Source: Prorocentrum cordatum
Taxonomy: Eukaryota > Sar > Dinophyceae > Prorocentrales > Prorocentraceae
Length of the DNA: 32,500 nt
NCBI GenBank assembly: GCA_963575745.1
Contig: CAUYUJ010020715.1
Location: forward strand, 1 to 32,500
Direction: 5' to 3'
The notes beneath the pieces were generated by a model, which searched no databases, was not told the DNA's origin, and saw only the letters and a list, made by a program, of their open reading frames with translations. A program made the position numbers and the translations under genes. Of the stretch, positions 1 through 9,235 are shown piece after piece (position 1 is the first letter of the stretch; each line of letters begins with the position of its first letter).

Positions 1-231
1 ACGTGACATAACTCCCTTGTCGAACCACCAGGCGTGTCCGTAGGCCGGTCCAGGAGCTCCAACAGCTTCACGGGTGGAGTGCGGGTGGTGTTCGACATGC
101 TGCTCCCGCGCCGGCGCCGCGCACATCCCCGCCACAAGCCTGTGACAGGTACAGGGATGGAGGACGGGCCCTATGAACATAGGGCTTTCGCTTGAGTCCC
201 CCAGAGTCCCGAGGCCTCCATAAAACAGGGC

Positions 232-364
232 TAGGATCGGGATAAATCGCTCCAGAGCGTTCCGGAGCGCTCTCAGAGCGTTCCGGAACGCTCTGGAGCG
301 GCCGCGGCGCCCACTACATCCTCCAAACCCGCCGATTCTCAGAGATTTCGAGTTATCCCGATCC
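232..364. repeat. Nested palindrome / foldback element
   Basis: The outer arms GGATCGGGATAAATCG (from about 233) and CGAGTTATCCCGATCC (to about 364) are imperfect reverse complements. Inside them 248-300 is a perfect 19-bp stem, beginning CGCTCCAGAGCG and ending CGCTCTGGAGCG, whose loop repeats GAGCGTTCCG-type words. The nesting resembles a small foldback transposable element. No target duplication was found. The 231 bases before it hold nothing recognised. Confidence 0.5.
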
Positions 365-612
365 GATTTTGTCCCGATCTTCGCGTCGTTTTACTCCAGC
401 AGGCTCCCACGAGAACCGACACGAGCCCCGAGAAGCACCCAAGAGGTCCCCAGAAGCTTCCCAAGGGGCCCGCAGCGCCGTCGCCTTGCGCCGCCCGAGC
501 CGCCGCCGCCGCCAAGGGGTTCCCCCCGATAGCCCTCAGAGCGTCGCCCTCGAATCTAAAGATGAGCGGCTCTGGCCCCCGATCCGATTTTGTCCCGATC
601 TTCGCGTCGTTT
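360..612 (+). repeat. Pair of 32-bp perfect direct repeats
   Basis: Bases 360-391 and 581-612 are identical over 32 bases (starting GATCCGATTTTGTCCCGATC). The first copy overlaps the right arm of the preceding palindrome. The 189 bases between them are GC-rich and hold no recognised gene. This could be remnants of two copies of one element, or a duplication left by an insertion. Confidence 0.6.
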
Positions 613-1177
613 GATTATGACCCCCCCGACATTACGCGGCGCCCCAAGTGGTGGGCGGGCTTTGTGGGCCGTGCGGGAGCGCCGCCGCTGTCCCCACCGG
701 CCCTGCGCAGAGAAGGGAGGATCGAGAGGTGCGAAAGGGGGCTCGGCGCACGGGGGCCGCGCGTCGGGCCACGCCCCACCCGTCCCTTTGGACGCTCTGG
801 CAGGTGGAGCAGTTGCTCGGATGGAGTGCGGTCCAGACGTTTACAGTAATCCTGCGCAGCAGTGCAGATGGGGAGCAGTGCCTTGCCAAAGCGGGGCTCT
901 CGCGTGGCACCTCTTTGACCTCTACGACCCTGCACATCGCACTCCTCATTACCAGCCGTATGGATGCAAGGCAGTCAATTTTCGAAGCGGGGCGATCTCC
1001 TGAATGGCAGGCCTATTGGTTGCTCAACTCGCGCTTGCGCGGCCGCTGCCCGGTGCTCCAGGCAGCCAGGACCTCACAAGGTGTGAGGATCCCGCATTCA
1101 TCTCAACCCACGCTGGCGTCGTGCTTCTGCTTCTAGTCTTTAGGACCTGCGACCTCTGAGCGCCATTGCCTTCCCTC
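613..1177. other. Unassigned GC-rich segment, no gene called
   Basis: Frames on both strands are open here, mostly because GC-rich DNA has few stops. The forward frame ending at 1136 has a stretch from about 807 with a protein-like composition, but no motif, start context or splice site convinced me. I see no element ends. Confidence 0.4.
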
Positions 1178-1246
1178 ACCTCCTCCTTCTCCTCCTGCTT
1201 CTCTTCCTTCTTCTCCTCCTCCTCCACTCCCTCTCCTTATAAGTAA
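1178..1246 (+). repeat. Imperfect TCC/TTC microsatellite
   Basis: A pyrimidine-only stretch of CTCCT and CTTC words. It lies directly before a 'head' module of the composite repeat, the same position TCC tracts occupy in the other copies. Confidence 0.7.
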
Positions 1247-1420
1247 CTTCTCCCTGCCGCACCCCGAGGCCAGTTTTTGGGGCCGGCCGGGCTTTTCGCC
1301 TGACACTTCCTCACCAATTATGGTTCTGAAGCTTAAAACTTGGCAACAGCTTCACAGATGGAGGGCGGGTGGATTAATGTGACTCTCGCCTTAGCGCCGC
1401 GCGCACTCGGCCTAATTTCC
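1235..1420 (+). repeat. Composite repeat, isolated head module
   Basis: It starts CTTATAAGTAACTTCTCCCT, then CCGCACCCCGAGGCC, a GGCCGGCCGGGC-like word, CGCCTGA, CTTCCTCACC, and CAACAGCTTCACAGATGGAG followed by GGCGGGTGG. The same order occurs at 15145 and 26934, and in shortened form at 15893. One degraded ~83-bp unit (ending GCGCCGCGCGCACTCG) follows, then similarity is lost. The satellite at 1660-3373 may have separated this head from the array and tail at 3374-4130. Confidence 0.65.
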
Positions 1421-1659
1421 CTGGCGACGTACCCAACCCTTGCGCAATGCGGGGCAGGAGTAGCTTGGGAGATTTGACGAGAAGGCGGCGACGTGACATG
1501 GACGCATATATTTCTGCGAGCGGCATTCGGAAGGTTCGCAGGTCCCCAATCAAGGGGAAAACGATGAGTAACTAAGTGAACCCCTGAGTCACTCAGGAAG
1601 ACGCAAGGTCCTAAAGGAGACTGTGGGTAAGGGGCTTGAAGCGACGGCGGGGCAGCAAC

Positions 1660-3270
1660 ACCATGACATGGCCGCCCAGGGACGGCGAGGTCCCGCTCAG
1701 GTCTGCGCAGTGCCTCACTCCGCTGGACCCACCAGCAGCCTTCGACAGTGGCGAGCCCACCAGCAGCCCTCGAAAGTGGCGCAGTTTCGCAGATCACAGC
1801 CCCCCAGGGACGGCGAGGTCTACCTCAGGTGTGCGCGGTGCCTCGGAAGTGGCGACAGTTTCACAGATCGCAGCCCCCCAGGGACGGCGAGGTCTCGCTC
1901 AGGTCTGCGCGGTGCCTCACCCCGCTGGACCCACCAGGAGCCCTCGAAAGTGGCGACAGTTTCGCAGATCGCAGCCACCCAGGGACGGCGAGGTCTCGCT
2001 CAGGTCCGCTTGGTGCCTCACTCCGCTGGACCCACCAGCAGCTTTCGAAAGAGGCGGCAGCTTAGCAGACCGCAGCCCCCCAGGGACGGCGAGGTCTATC
2101 TCAGGTCCGCTTGGTGCCTCACTCCGCTGGACCCACCAGCAGCCCTCGAAAGTGGCGACAGTTTCGCAGATCGAAGCCCCCCAGGGACGGCGAGGTCTAC
2201 CTCATGTCTGCGCGGTGCCTCACTCCGCTGGGCTCGCCAGCAGTTTTCGAAAGTGGCGACAGTTTAGTAGACCGCAGCCTGCCAGGGACGGCGAGGTCTA
2301 CCTCAGGTCGCGTGGTGCCCCATTCCGCTGGACCCACCAGCAGCCCTCGAAAGTGGCGACAGTTTAGCAGACCGCAGCCCCCCAGTTTGGTGCCTCACTC
2401 CGCTGGACCCACCAGCAGCCATCGAAAGTGGCGACAGTTTCGCAGATCGCAGCCACCCAGGGGCGGCGAGGTCTGCTTCAGGTCCGCGCGGTGCCTCACC
2501 CCGCTGGAACTACCAGCAGCATTCGAAAGAGGCGACAGTTTCGCAGATCACAGCCCCTCAGAGACGGCGAGGTGTACCTCAGGTCCGCGCGGTGCCTCAC
2601 TCTGCTGGACCCACAAGCAGCCCTCGAAAGTGGCGGCAGTTTCGCAGATCACAGCCCCTCAAAGACGACGAGGTCTACTTCAGGTCCGCGTGGTGCCTCA
2701 CTCCGCTGGACCCACCATCAGCCGTTTTGCAGATCGCAGCCCCTCGCAGCCCCCCAGGGGCGGCGAGGTCTGCTTCAGGTCCGCGCGGTGCCTTACCCCG
2801 CTGGACCCACCAGCAGCCCCCCAAAGTGGCGACAGTTTCGCAGACCGCAGCCCCCCAGAGACGGCAAGGTCTGCCTCAGGTCCGCGCGGTGTCTCATTCC
2901 GCTGGGCCCACCAGCAGCCTTCGAAAGTGGCAACAGTTTCGCAGATCGCAGACCTCCAGGGACGACGAGGCCTACCTCAGGTCCGCGCGGTGCCTCACTC
3001 CGCTGGACCCACCAGCAGCTTTCGAAAGAGGCGGCAGCTTAGCAGACCGCAGCCCCCCAGGGACGGCGAGGTCGACCTCAGGCCAGTTTGGTGCCCCACT
3101 CCGCTGGACCCACCAGCAGCCCTCGAAAGTGGCGACAGTTTCGCAGATCGCAGCCCCCCAGGGGCGGCGAGGTCTGCTTCAGGTCCGCGCGGTGCCTCAC
3201 CCCGCTGGAACTACCAGCAGCATTCGAAAGAGGCGACAGTTTCGCAGATCGCAGCCCCTCAGAGACGGCG
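1660..3270 (+). repeat. ~101-bp tandem satellite, about 17 units
   Basis: The word GACGGCGAGGTC recurs at 1883, 1984, 2085, 2186 and 2287, exactly 101 bases apart, and continues with small spacing changes to about 3262. Each unit also has a CACTCCGCTGGACCCACCAG-like stretch, CTTTCGAAAGTGGCGACAG and TTTCGCAGATCGCAGCC. Units differ by substitutions, and at least one is truncated near 2388. Because 101 is not a multiple of three, each frame cycles through the unit; the long open frames here (up to 483 codons) come from the repeat and I do not call them genes. The same satellite recurs inverted at 25600-26700. Confidence 0.9.
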
Positions 3271-3373
3271 AAGAGAAGGCAGGCAAATGGCGGGAGGCGG
3301 AAGGAGGAGGAGGGAGACGCGACCGCGGTGCTCCATTCAAAACAAATACCCAACCAAGGAGGGTTGGGGCAAA
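3271..3373 (+). repeat. Conserved non-repeated end of the satellite element
   Basis: After the last satellite unit come a GGCGGGAGGCGGAAGGAGG-like purine stretch, ATTCAAAAC, and CCCAACC with GGAGGGTTGG. The reverse complement of 25385-25510 gives the same words in the same order beside the second satellite array. Both arrays therefore share a defined terminus, as expected for copies of one dispersed element rather than independent amplification. Similarity ends just before the ~83-bp repeats begin. Confidence 0.7.
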
Positions 3374-3790
3374 ATTGCAAGAGCTTCGCGGATTGAGGGC
3401 GAGTGGTTGTCAACATGTGGCTCTCGCCTCAGCGCCGCGCACAGCCGCCTTCAAAAATTGCAAGAGTTGCACGGATTGAGGGCGAGTGATTTTCAACATG
3501 AGGCTCTCGCCATAGCGCCGCGCACACTCGCCTTCAAACGTTGCAAGAGTTTCGCGGATTGAGGGCGAGTGGTTTTCAAATTGTGGTTCTCGCCTTAGCG
3601 CCGCGCACACTCATTTTGAAAACTTGCAAGAGTTTCACATATTGAGGGCGAGTGGTTTTCAACATGTGATTTTCGCGCCGCGCGCATTCGTTTCACAATG
3701 TTGCACGAGCTTCCCGGATTGAGGGCGGTTCCTTGTCAAATGTGGTTTTCGTCTTACCGCCGCGCACATTCGTTCACATAATTTACAAGG
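3374..3790 (+). repeat. ~83-bp tandem array, composite repeat copy A
   Basis: GCAAGAGCTTC-like unit starts fall at 3377, 3460, 3543, 3626, 3703 and about 3785, a period of 83 with one shorter unit. Each unit holds GGATTGAGGGCG, a TTTTCAAAATGTGG-like word, CTCGCC and GCGCCGCGCACATTCG. The same unit occurs in the arrays near 15256, 15975 and 27030. Confidence 0.85.
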
Positions 3791-4130
3791 CTACTACGAA
3801 GTCCCAGGATCAACGTACCAGAAATTGTGTTTTGGAAAGATTCAGGCTTATGACGGTGCACAGGTTATGTTGATTCGCGGTGTTCAAGCCCCAGGAATTG
3901 CGTCCTGGCACGATTCTGGATCGTCAACACGCAACAGTCAGATTGATCCGTGGCGTTGGAATCCCGAGAACAGTGTTTTGGCATGCTGCAGGGTCTTCAA
4001 ACGGTTGTCTTCCAACGAGGCAGTTCCTTCAATTGAACCGTTCTAGGGGCCTATGAAGAGGGAGCTTGGAGGGAGGGTTTATTCCAACATCGTTGATGCC
4101 TCTTGGGTTTACACTGGTCCTCCTCCTCCT
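3791..4130 (+). repeat. Composite repeat tail module, copy A
   Basis: It contains GTACCAGAAATTGTGTTTTG, TGATTCGCGGTGTTCAAG, a CGTCCTGGCACGATTCTGG stretch, GATCCGTGGCGTTGG and GGCCTATGAAGAGGGAGCTT, then ATTCCAACATCGTTGATG, directly followed by the CCT tract. The order matches the tails at 15530, 16395 and 27360. An ATG at 4052 opens a short frame MKRELGGRVYSNIV, the same peptide start as in copies C and D. Confidence 0.8.
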
Positions 4131-4251
4131 CGTCCTCCTGCTCGTCGGAGGTCCCCTGGAGGCGCGGGGGAGCACAGCTACCACCAATGAAAACCGCTGC
4201 TGCTGCTGCTGCTCCTCCTCCTTCCTGTCCTTTCCCCCCCTTTCGCCCCCA

Positions 4252-4342
4252 CCTCCTCCTCCTCCTCCTCCTCCTCCTCCTCCTCCTCCTCCTCCTCCTC
4301 CTCCTCCTCCTCCTCCTCCTCCTCCTCCTCCTCCTCCTCCTC
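4252..4342 (+). repeat. (CCT)n microsatellite
   Basis: About 30 nearly perfect CCT units. It ends composite repeat copy A. Reading it as protein gives poly-Pro, poly-Leu or poly-Ser on the plus strand and poly-Gly, poly-Arg or poly-Glu on the other, which explains the long open frames around it. Confidence 0.95.
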
Positions 4343-4993
4343 TTGCACACCATGCCCTGATGGGCACGGGCGGGCTCCCCAGCGGGGCGCGCACGACTCT
4401 GGCGCTCGTCCTCGCCTCCTCTGGTCCTCGTCCTCGTTTCCTCCTTCACCTCCTGCCGCCCCCGCGCCCGCAGCCGCTTCGGCTTAGGGCGCCCCCGCCG
4501 CTTCTGGACTCCGTCGCTCCGCCCCCCGCGGCGGCACACTTCGAGCCGGCCTTTGCGATGTGGCGCCTGGCGGGCGGCTCCTACCGCGTCGGCCTCGCCG
4601 CTGCGGCGCCGCTGGCCGCTGCCGCCGCGGGGCAGGCGCTGCCGTCGTGGCGACGGGCGCCGCCGGGTGGCGAGGCGCCCCAGAAGGAGCGGTTGCGCGC
4701 AAGAGCCGGCTGCGCGTAGGAGTGACCTTTCTCTCTCCGTTCGCGTGGGTGCGCAGGGGTCCCCGTGCGGCCCTGGCCTGCGCGCTGGGAGCTGGCCTGC
4801 CCTCGGCCGGCCCCCCACCGAGGCCGCGCAGGAAAGGTCGCTCGTGCCTGGGGTCGCTCGCGCGTGTGCTGGCCTGGCCCAGGGGGCACGCCAGCAAAGG
4901 GCCCAGCATGAGGCGCCGGCCCTGGGAAAAGAGCTGGGACTTCCCGGGGCACAACACCGGGTCTCTGGTCTCTAGCTGGCACAGGCAGGATCT
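4343..4993. other. Very GC-rich segment, no gene called
   Basis: Long frames are open on both strands, but none has a recognisable domain. The frame from the ATG at 4558 to the stop near 4720 reads as an Ala/Arg-rich peptide of 54 residues. A transit-peptide-like exon is possible but unsupported. A word CGTAGGAGTGACCTTT at about 4716 matches the end of miniature element family B, so part of the segment may be decayed element sequence. Confidence 0.4.
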
Positions 4994-5200
4994 GGACGCC
5001 CGAAATGGGTACCGAAAGAATGGGCACAATGCCCAACAGCAGTTCCTGTTCATTTTGAACAGGCCTCGCTGTCCACGCCGCCGCGGCCTGTGTCCATTCG
5101 AGACTGGAGGCCGCCTGCCCAACAGCGGCCGCTGTTGGTTTGGGACAACATTTGTTGTTGGGCATGGTACCCATTCTTTCCGTGCCCATTTCGGGCGTCC
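4994..5200. mobile_element. Foldback element, family H, 207 bp
   Basis: The left arm GGACGCCCGAAATGGGTACC at 4994 and the right arm ending CCCATTTCGGGCGTCC at 5200 are near-perfect inverted repeats of about 50 bases, including GAAAGAATGGG and ATGCCCAACA words. The centre carries GGCCGCCTGCCCAACAGC. No coding capacity. The right half is related to 9236-9410. It is a transposase-dependent miniature element or a snap-back remnant. Confidence 0.75.
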
Positions 5201-5204
5201 AAAC

Positions 5205-5385
5205 AGGAGTGACCCGTCGTTGGAGCGACCTTGGAGCGCGGGTCCGCTGAGTTCCCCCGCTTGCTAAGTGCGGTGCGACAGCAGCGTCTTGCGCGCCTGG
5301 GTGAGGCCCCCGCCCCCGGCCCACTCAAAGCCGCGCACCAAGGGCTTGCCCTGGGTCGCTCGTGACCTGGCCACTCTTGCGAGCA
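5205..5385 (+). mobile_element. Miniature element family B, degraded copy
   Basis: AGGAGTGACC, GGAGCGACCTTGGAGCG, GTGCGGTGCGACAGCAGCGT, CTTGCGCGCCTGGG, GCCCCCGCCCCCGGCC and AAAGCCGCGCACC follow the order of the copies at 7838 and 8874. The outer GACTACACG end is missing, and the copy abuts the foldback element on its left. Confidence 0.55.
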
Positions 5386-5658
5386 GCCAGAAGGAGCGGC
5401 GGAGCCAGCCTGTGCACATCGTGGTGGCGCGCACGAGGGGGCCCATACCCCCACGCTGAAGTTGCAGGGTCGAGGCCCGGTTTCACGACTTTGGCGCCTA
5501 TGCGAGTTGTGCTTTTTACACTGATGGAGTGCCGCTCCTATTCTGTGTGGCAGTCTTGCCAAGGCATTTTTTGATGAGCTTGCTGCTGCTTCCCTCCGCG
5601 ACCACGTCTGCTCACCTGTTCTATGGAAACTGCGGCGTTGGCTGTTCTCTGGGGCGGA

Positions 5659-5830
5659 AAAGAGGGGGGTGATGACTAGGGGGGGGGGTGGATATCATGG
5701 CGGGGGCCATGATATTTCCCAGATTTTATGGCGCCTCTTATTATTTCATTACGTCCCTGGCCCCCCCGCTGGGCCGCGCACATGCCGCCGGTCATGATTT
5801 GCACCCCCCCCTCTTGGACACCCCCCTCTT
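5659..5830. mobile_element. Foldback element with G-run/C-run arms
   Basis: The left arm AAGAGGGGGGTG, then GGGGGGGTGGATATCATGG, is mirrored on the right by CATGATTTGCACCCCCCC, then CACCCCCCTCTT. Within the left arm, ATATCATGGC and GCCATGATAT form a perfect 10-base stem at 5692-5715. No open frame of interest. Terminal duplications were not seen. Confidence 0.5.
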
Positions 5831-7050
5831 GGCCGCTCCCGATGTTCCTCATCCTGAGCATTTGCTTGATGGCCGCCTGGCTCGCGGAGGGCCCGCGGAA
5901 GCAGCAGGCGAGGCGACGGGCGTGGGTTAGGCCCAGGGTTGTCGGACGAGTTCGTCGGCTCTCGGAGGCTGTCCAGCCTCGGGATACCTTACTGCAGCGG
6001 CGCCGCGCAGAGCCCTCCCGGGGGGGCCAAGGCCGTCCCGAGAGAGGCCGCTGGAGGCCGGGGCCGCGGCCCGAAAGCTCGGCCCCCCCGCTTCGTGCGA
6101 CGTCACGCCGGGAGGTTGGGGGCGATGTTCGGCCTCTGCGGGCCCTCGCGGGGCCCTCGGCACTGGTGGCAAGAGTCAGCCACGCGCGGAGAGGGGTATG
6201 GGGGTAGGGGGGGAGGCTTCTTAGGAACACCCCTGCTTCTTAGAAGGTGCGGGCCTCCTCTACAGATGTAGTGCTGGCGCCTTTTAAGAGCAGCCTCCGA
6301 GGAAGCCTTCCCCCTCCCCTCTACCCCCTCTGCGCGTCGCCAAAAGATGCTCGGAAAGAAACGCCGGCTCCCAGGAAGAGAGCAGGGTTCGAGGAACAAC
6401 AAACAGCATCATTCAGGAGGGGAAAACACACAGACACAAGTAATCGTCGACTCCCAGGAAGATATTCGAAAACACAGGAAGTGCGGGGAGGAAGATCAAA
6501 CTCCAGAAAATGTTGAAACACACTTGTGGGGAATCCTGGGCTTCGTGTGTACTGTAGTTATTTGTGTGTCTTTGGGTCCCTTGATAAACGTACCCTTTCG
6601 AGTGTCCGTGCGGAATTCTTGGGCCGGTGCTTGACCATTCCCCCGGCAGCGCCCGCGCCTTCCTCTGAGGTCCACGTCTTTCTATGAAATTGTCTTAGAT
6701 CAGTTCTGGCTGGGACAGTCTTATTTTGCACATCGGGATTATGTTATAAGAACATTGTTTGTGTTCTTAGAACATTATCGGGTACTAAGAAAATTTCGTA
6801 GTAGGCCTATAGGAATGCCGGGACGGTGTGTCCCCGCTCAACTCAAGGCCCAGACCCCCTAGCGTTTTGAAAAAGTCCAGACGGGAGTTGTTGTTCTCTC
6901 CCTTGTCGGCTTCTGGGGTCCCCTATCGGGCCTCGGGACCCTCGAAGAAACTAATCAGGACGAAAAACCGGCCCCCAGGAAGGAGTCCAGACCTGTGGGG
7001 GTCGACGTTGTGAGAAAATCACGACGTCGGGGGTCTGGGGAGGGGGCTGG
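5831..7050. other. No gene recognised
   Basis: GC-rich up to about 6340, then less so. Several short frames are open but lack motifs. CCAGGAAG words recur at about 6370, 6450 and 6975. A small imperfect palindrome lies at 6990-7040 (CCAGACC ... GGTCTGG around GACGT/ACGTC), just before the family C elements. Nothing here is supported as a gene. Confidence 0.4.
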
Positions 7051-7210
7051 TTTAAGTCGGGCATGTACCTCTACAGGAGGAAAATTCAAAAATAGTCCAA
7101 GAATGGTTTGGGGACGATTTTTCTTTTATTTTTCACTCTGAGTGAGCATTGTTTGGCTATTTTTATGGCTCGCCCAGAATCCGCCTGGGGGAGGACATGC
7201 CCGACCTAAG
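7051..7210 (+). mobile_element. Miniature element family C, copy 1 (160 bp)
   Basis: It starts TTTAAGTCGGGCATGTACCT with CTACAGGAGGAA, and ends CGCCCAGAATCCGCCTG with ACATGCCCGACCTAAG. The two ends are imperfect inverted repeats of about 30 bases. The interior carries GGGGACGATTTTTC. A second copy with the same ends starts at 7317. Confidence 0.6.
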
Positions 7211-7316
7211 GCGGGATAGCTTTTTTGAGGCCTTGCCTTTCCCCAGGCCTCCCCGGGCCGTAGGCACACGCTCACGGCGAGGCAGGCAGCGGCAATCTAG
7301 GCTTCGGCAACGTAGG

Positions 7317-7714
7317 TTTAAGTCGGGCACGTTCCTCTACAGGAGGAATATTCGAACATAGCCACAAAATAGTCTGGGGACGATTTTTCGATCATGTTTT
7401 GATTAGTTTCCTCAATCAGTGCTTGCACTGAAGGGGTCCTCGCGGAAGTTGAAAGATTTGGCGAAAGTGTCCCGCCGATGTTGGTCGCACGCTGGGTTCC
7501 CGGGTTCCCGGTTCTGGGTTCCCGGGTTCCTGGTTATTGGTTTTGGGCCGATTTCGGAGGGTTCTGGGTTCCCGGGCTCCCGGGTTCCCGGTCGATCTCC
7601 TCAGCGAAAAACCATCCACTGATTGGGGTTTCTCTTTGGTGTAAGTTGATTTGTTCTGATTCGTTTTTTCATTTCGCCCAAAATCCGCCTGTAGGGGGTC
7701 ATGCCCGACCTAAG
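7317..7714 (+). mobile_element. Miniature element family C, copy 2 (about 398 bp)
   Basis: The left end TTTAAGTCGGGCACGTTCCT with CTACAGGAGGAA and the right end CGCCCAAAATCCGCCTGTAG with CATGCCCGACCTAAG match copy 1, as does the internal GGGGACGATTTTTC. It is about 240 bases longer because its interior includes a cluster of GGGTTCCCGG words. Confidence 0.6.
7490..7592 (+). repeat. GGGTTCCCGG cluster
   Basis: The words GGGTTCCCGGGTTCCCGG, TGGGTTCCCGGGTTCC and GGGCTCCCGGGTTCCCGG crowd into about 100 bases, with self-complementary CCGGG/CCCGG cores. It lies inside element C copy 2 and looks like local amplification of a 10-base word. Confidence 0.7.
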
Positions 7715-7837
7715 TTTAGGTGGGGACGGTTCCTGGCCGGCCCGCTTGTAGGCAAGCGTGTTCGTGGTGTCCTGCCATGTTCCGTGCCGCCCCTGCTCGA
7801 CACGTTCGCGTTGTCGACACGCAGGAGCGTGTGGGCC

Positions 7838-8028
7838 GACTACACGTAGGAGTGACCTTTCGCCAGAGTGACCTTTGGTGCGGGCCCAGTGGGGCCCCCC
7901 GATCGCTGAACGCGGTGCGACATCAGCTGCTTTCGCGCCTGGTGGTGCCCCCAAAAGGCCTCCCTTGGCCGCGCACTTTGGCCGCGCACTAAGGTCACTC
8001 TTGCCTAGGACCCCTAATGCGTGTAGCC
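7838..8028 (+). mobile_element. Miniature element family B, copy 2
   Basis: The left end GACTACACGTAGGAGTGACC and right end GCGTGTAGCC are inverted repeats, with further internal pairs of GAGTGACC and GGTCACTC. The interior has GGCCCAGTGGGGCCCCCCGA and CGCGGTGCGACATCAGC, shared with the copies at 5205 and 8874. No coding capacity. Confidence 0.7.
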
Positions 8029-8523
8029 GAGTGGGGTGCGATGTCCTGCAACTGGTTCTGTGCGAGCTCGGCGCCGCGGAATCCATAGTCCCAACATCGC
8101 CGTGAACCAACCTCGCCGTTAGCGTGGCCTTGGCAGGAGTCCTTCGGTGAGCTCCCACCCACCATGCCACCCCAACCCCAGCCCGAAGGCCCAAATGTAC
8201 CCTGGACTTCCTTTGGGGGGCGGGGTCGGGGAACATCGAAAAAAGCACACGTGGAACCCGTACCCCCCCCCCACACACACACCCGAAACTTGGGTCTTCG
8301 GGTTCGGTTGGGGTGGTCCGGTTGGGGGTCAGCGAGGGTGCACCTCAGGAGGTCCTGGGGCGCTGCCGTCGGCGGCGGCTCCGTCGTTCTGGGCACCGCC
8401 CGGGCGCCTCTGTGTGTGTGCCCGCTGCCCCATGCAGCGCGTGGCCCACGGGAGCGGGCTGGGAGAGGGCCTCGGGAGGGGCCCGAGCTTCGAGCGGACT
8501 GTTCGGTACGATCGAAGTGGGTA
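8029..8523. other. No gene recognised
   Basis: GC-rich with a short (AC)n run near 8275. Long frames on both strands have no recognised motif. A frame that continues into the next element would encode a peptide also predictable at 32.1-32.3 kb; that similarity comes from the miniature element, not from a gene family. Confidence 0.4.
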
Positions 8524-8704
8524 CTCCAGATTTCGTAATAAAAGGGAGGGGGTCTGGACCCTCCAAGACAAGCCATTTCAGACCTCCCCCGTGGGAGAAC
8601 CCTCCAAAACATCGTCCCCAGACCCCCCCAGGCCCTCCAAGATAGCCTGGAAGAGACCCCCCCCCCGAAATGAGACCCCCCTCCCTTTATTACGAAATCT
8701 GGAG
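8524..8704 (+). mobile_element. Miniature element family A, copy 1 (181 bp)
   Basis: The terminal inverted repeats of about 30 bases start CTCCAGATTTCGTAATAAAA and end ATTACGAAATCTGGAG. TA dinucleotides flank both ends, as in Tc1/mariner-derived (Stowaway-like) miniature elements, whose termini also begin CTCC. The interior is C-run and G-run rich. The reverse complement of 32093-32273 has the same length and differs at roughly four positions by eye, implying recent movement. It encodes no protein. Confidence 0.85.
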
Positions 8705-8873
8705 TACGTCGACTACACGTAACCGTCGGAAGCGTCAACACAACCGTCGAAATGTTTCGCTGGTGCAAGCGAGTGAGGGTCGTGAGGAGCATGTACATTC
8801 TGTGATGTTGTGCAATGGATCTCTAGGATAGCTCTGTGGAGCATTGTCCCTCTCGAAAGCAAGAAGAAAGAAA

Positions 8874-9054
8874 GACTACACGTACGAGTGACCTTTCGCT
8901 GGAGTGACCTTTGGGGCGGGCCCAACGGGGTCCCCTGATCGCCGAACGCGGTGTGGTAGTAGTGTCTTGCGCGCTTGCGTTTGCCCCCCCCGCGGCCACC
9001 CAAAAGCCGCGAACCACAGGTCACTCTAAGCCAGGGTCACTCCTGCGTGTAGTC
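8874..9054 (+). mobile_element. Miniature element family B, copy 3 (181 bp)
   Basis: The left end GACTACACGTACGAGTGACC and the right end GGGTCACTCCTGCGTGTAGTC are good inverted repeats, with inner GAGTGACCTTTGG and AGGTCACTC. It is the best-preserved copy of the family, in the same orientation as the copies at 5205 and 7838. A clean target duplication was not found. Confidence 0.75.
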
Positions 9055-9235
9055 GAGTGCAGCCAAGACGCTGAGATAATGAGCAGTTCGGGTTCGAAAG
9101 GGGCTCGACACTCCTGAGGTCTTTCCTTCCTTGGCTGCTCCTCCGGCCCTCCTCGTGCACGCAGGCGCGCTTGGGGCCTAAAAGGAGTTTCTTTGTTAAT
9201 CGATCGTTCCTCATGTCACCAGCCCGACTGGGCGA

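Noticed and set aside
2111-3562. 483-codon open frame across the first satellite
   Set aside because: The unit is 101 bases, so the frame cycles through all three phases of the same GC-rich unit. No start context, domain or codon bias supports a gene; several overlapping frames are equally open.
4051-4818. Long frames encoding poly-Arg, poly-Gly or poly-Pro
   Set aside because: They exist only because a CCT tract has no stop in any frame on either strand. Flanking sequence shows no motif.
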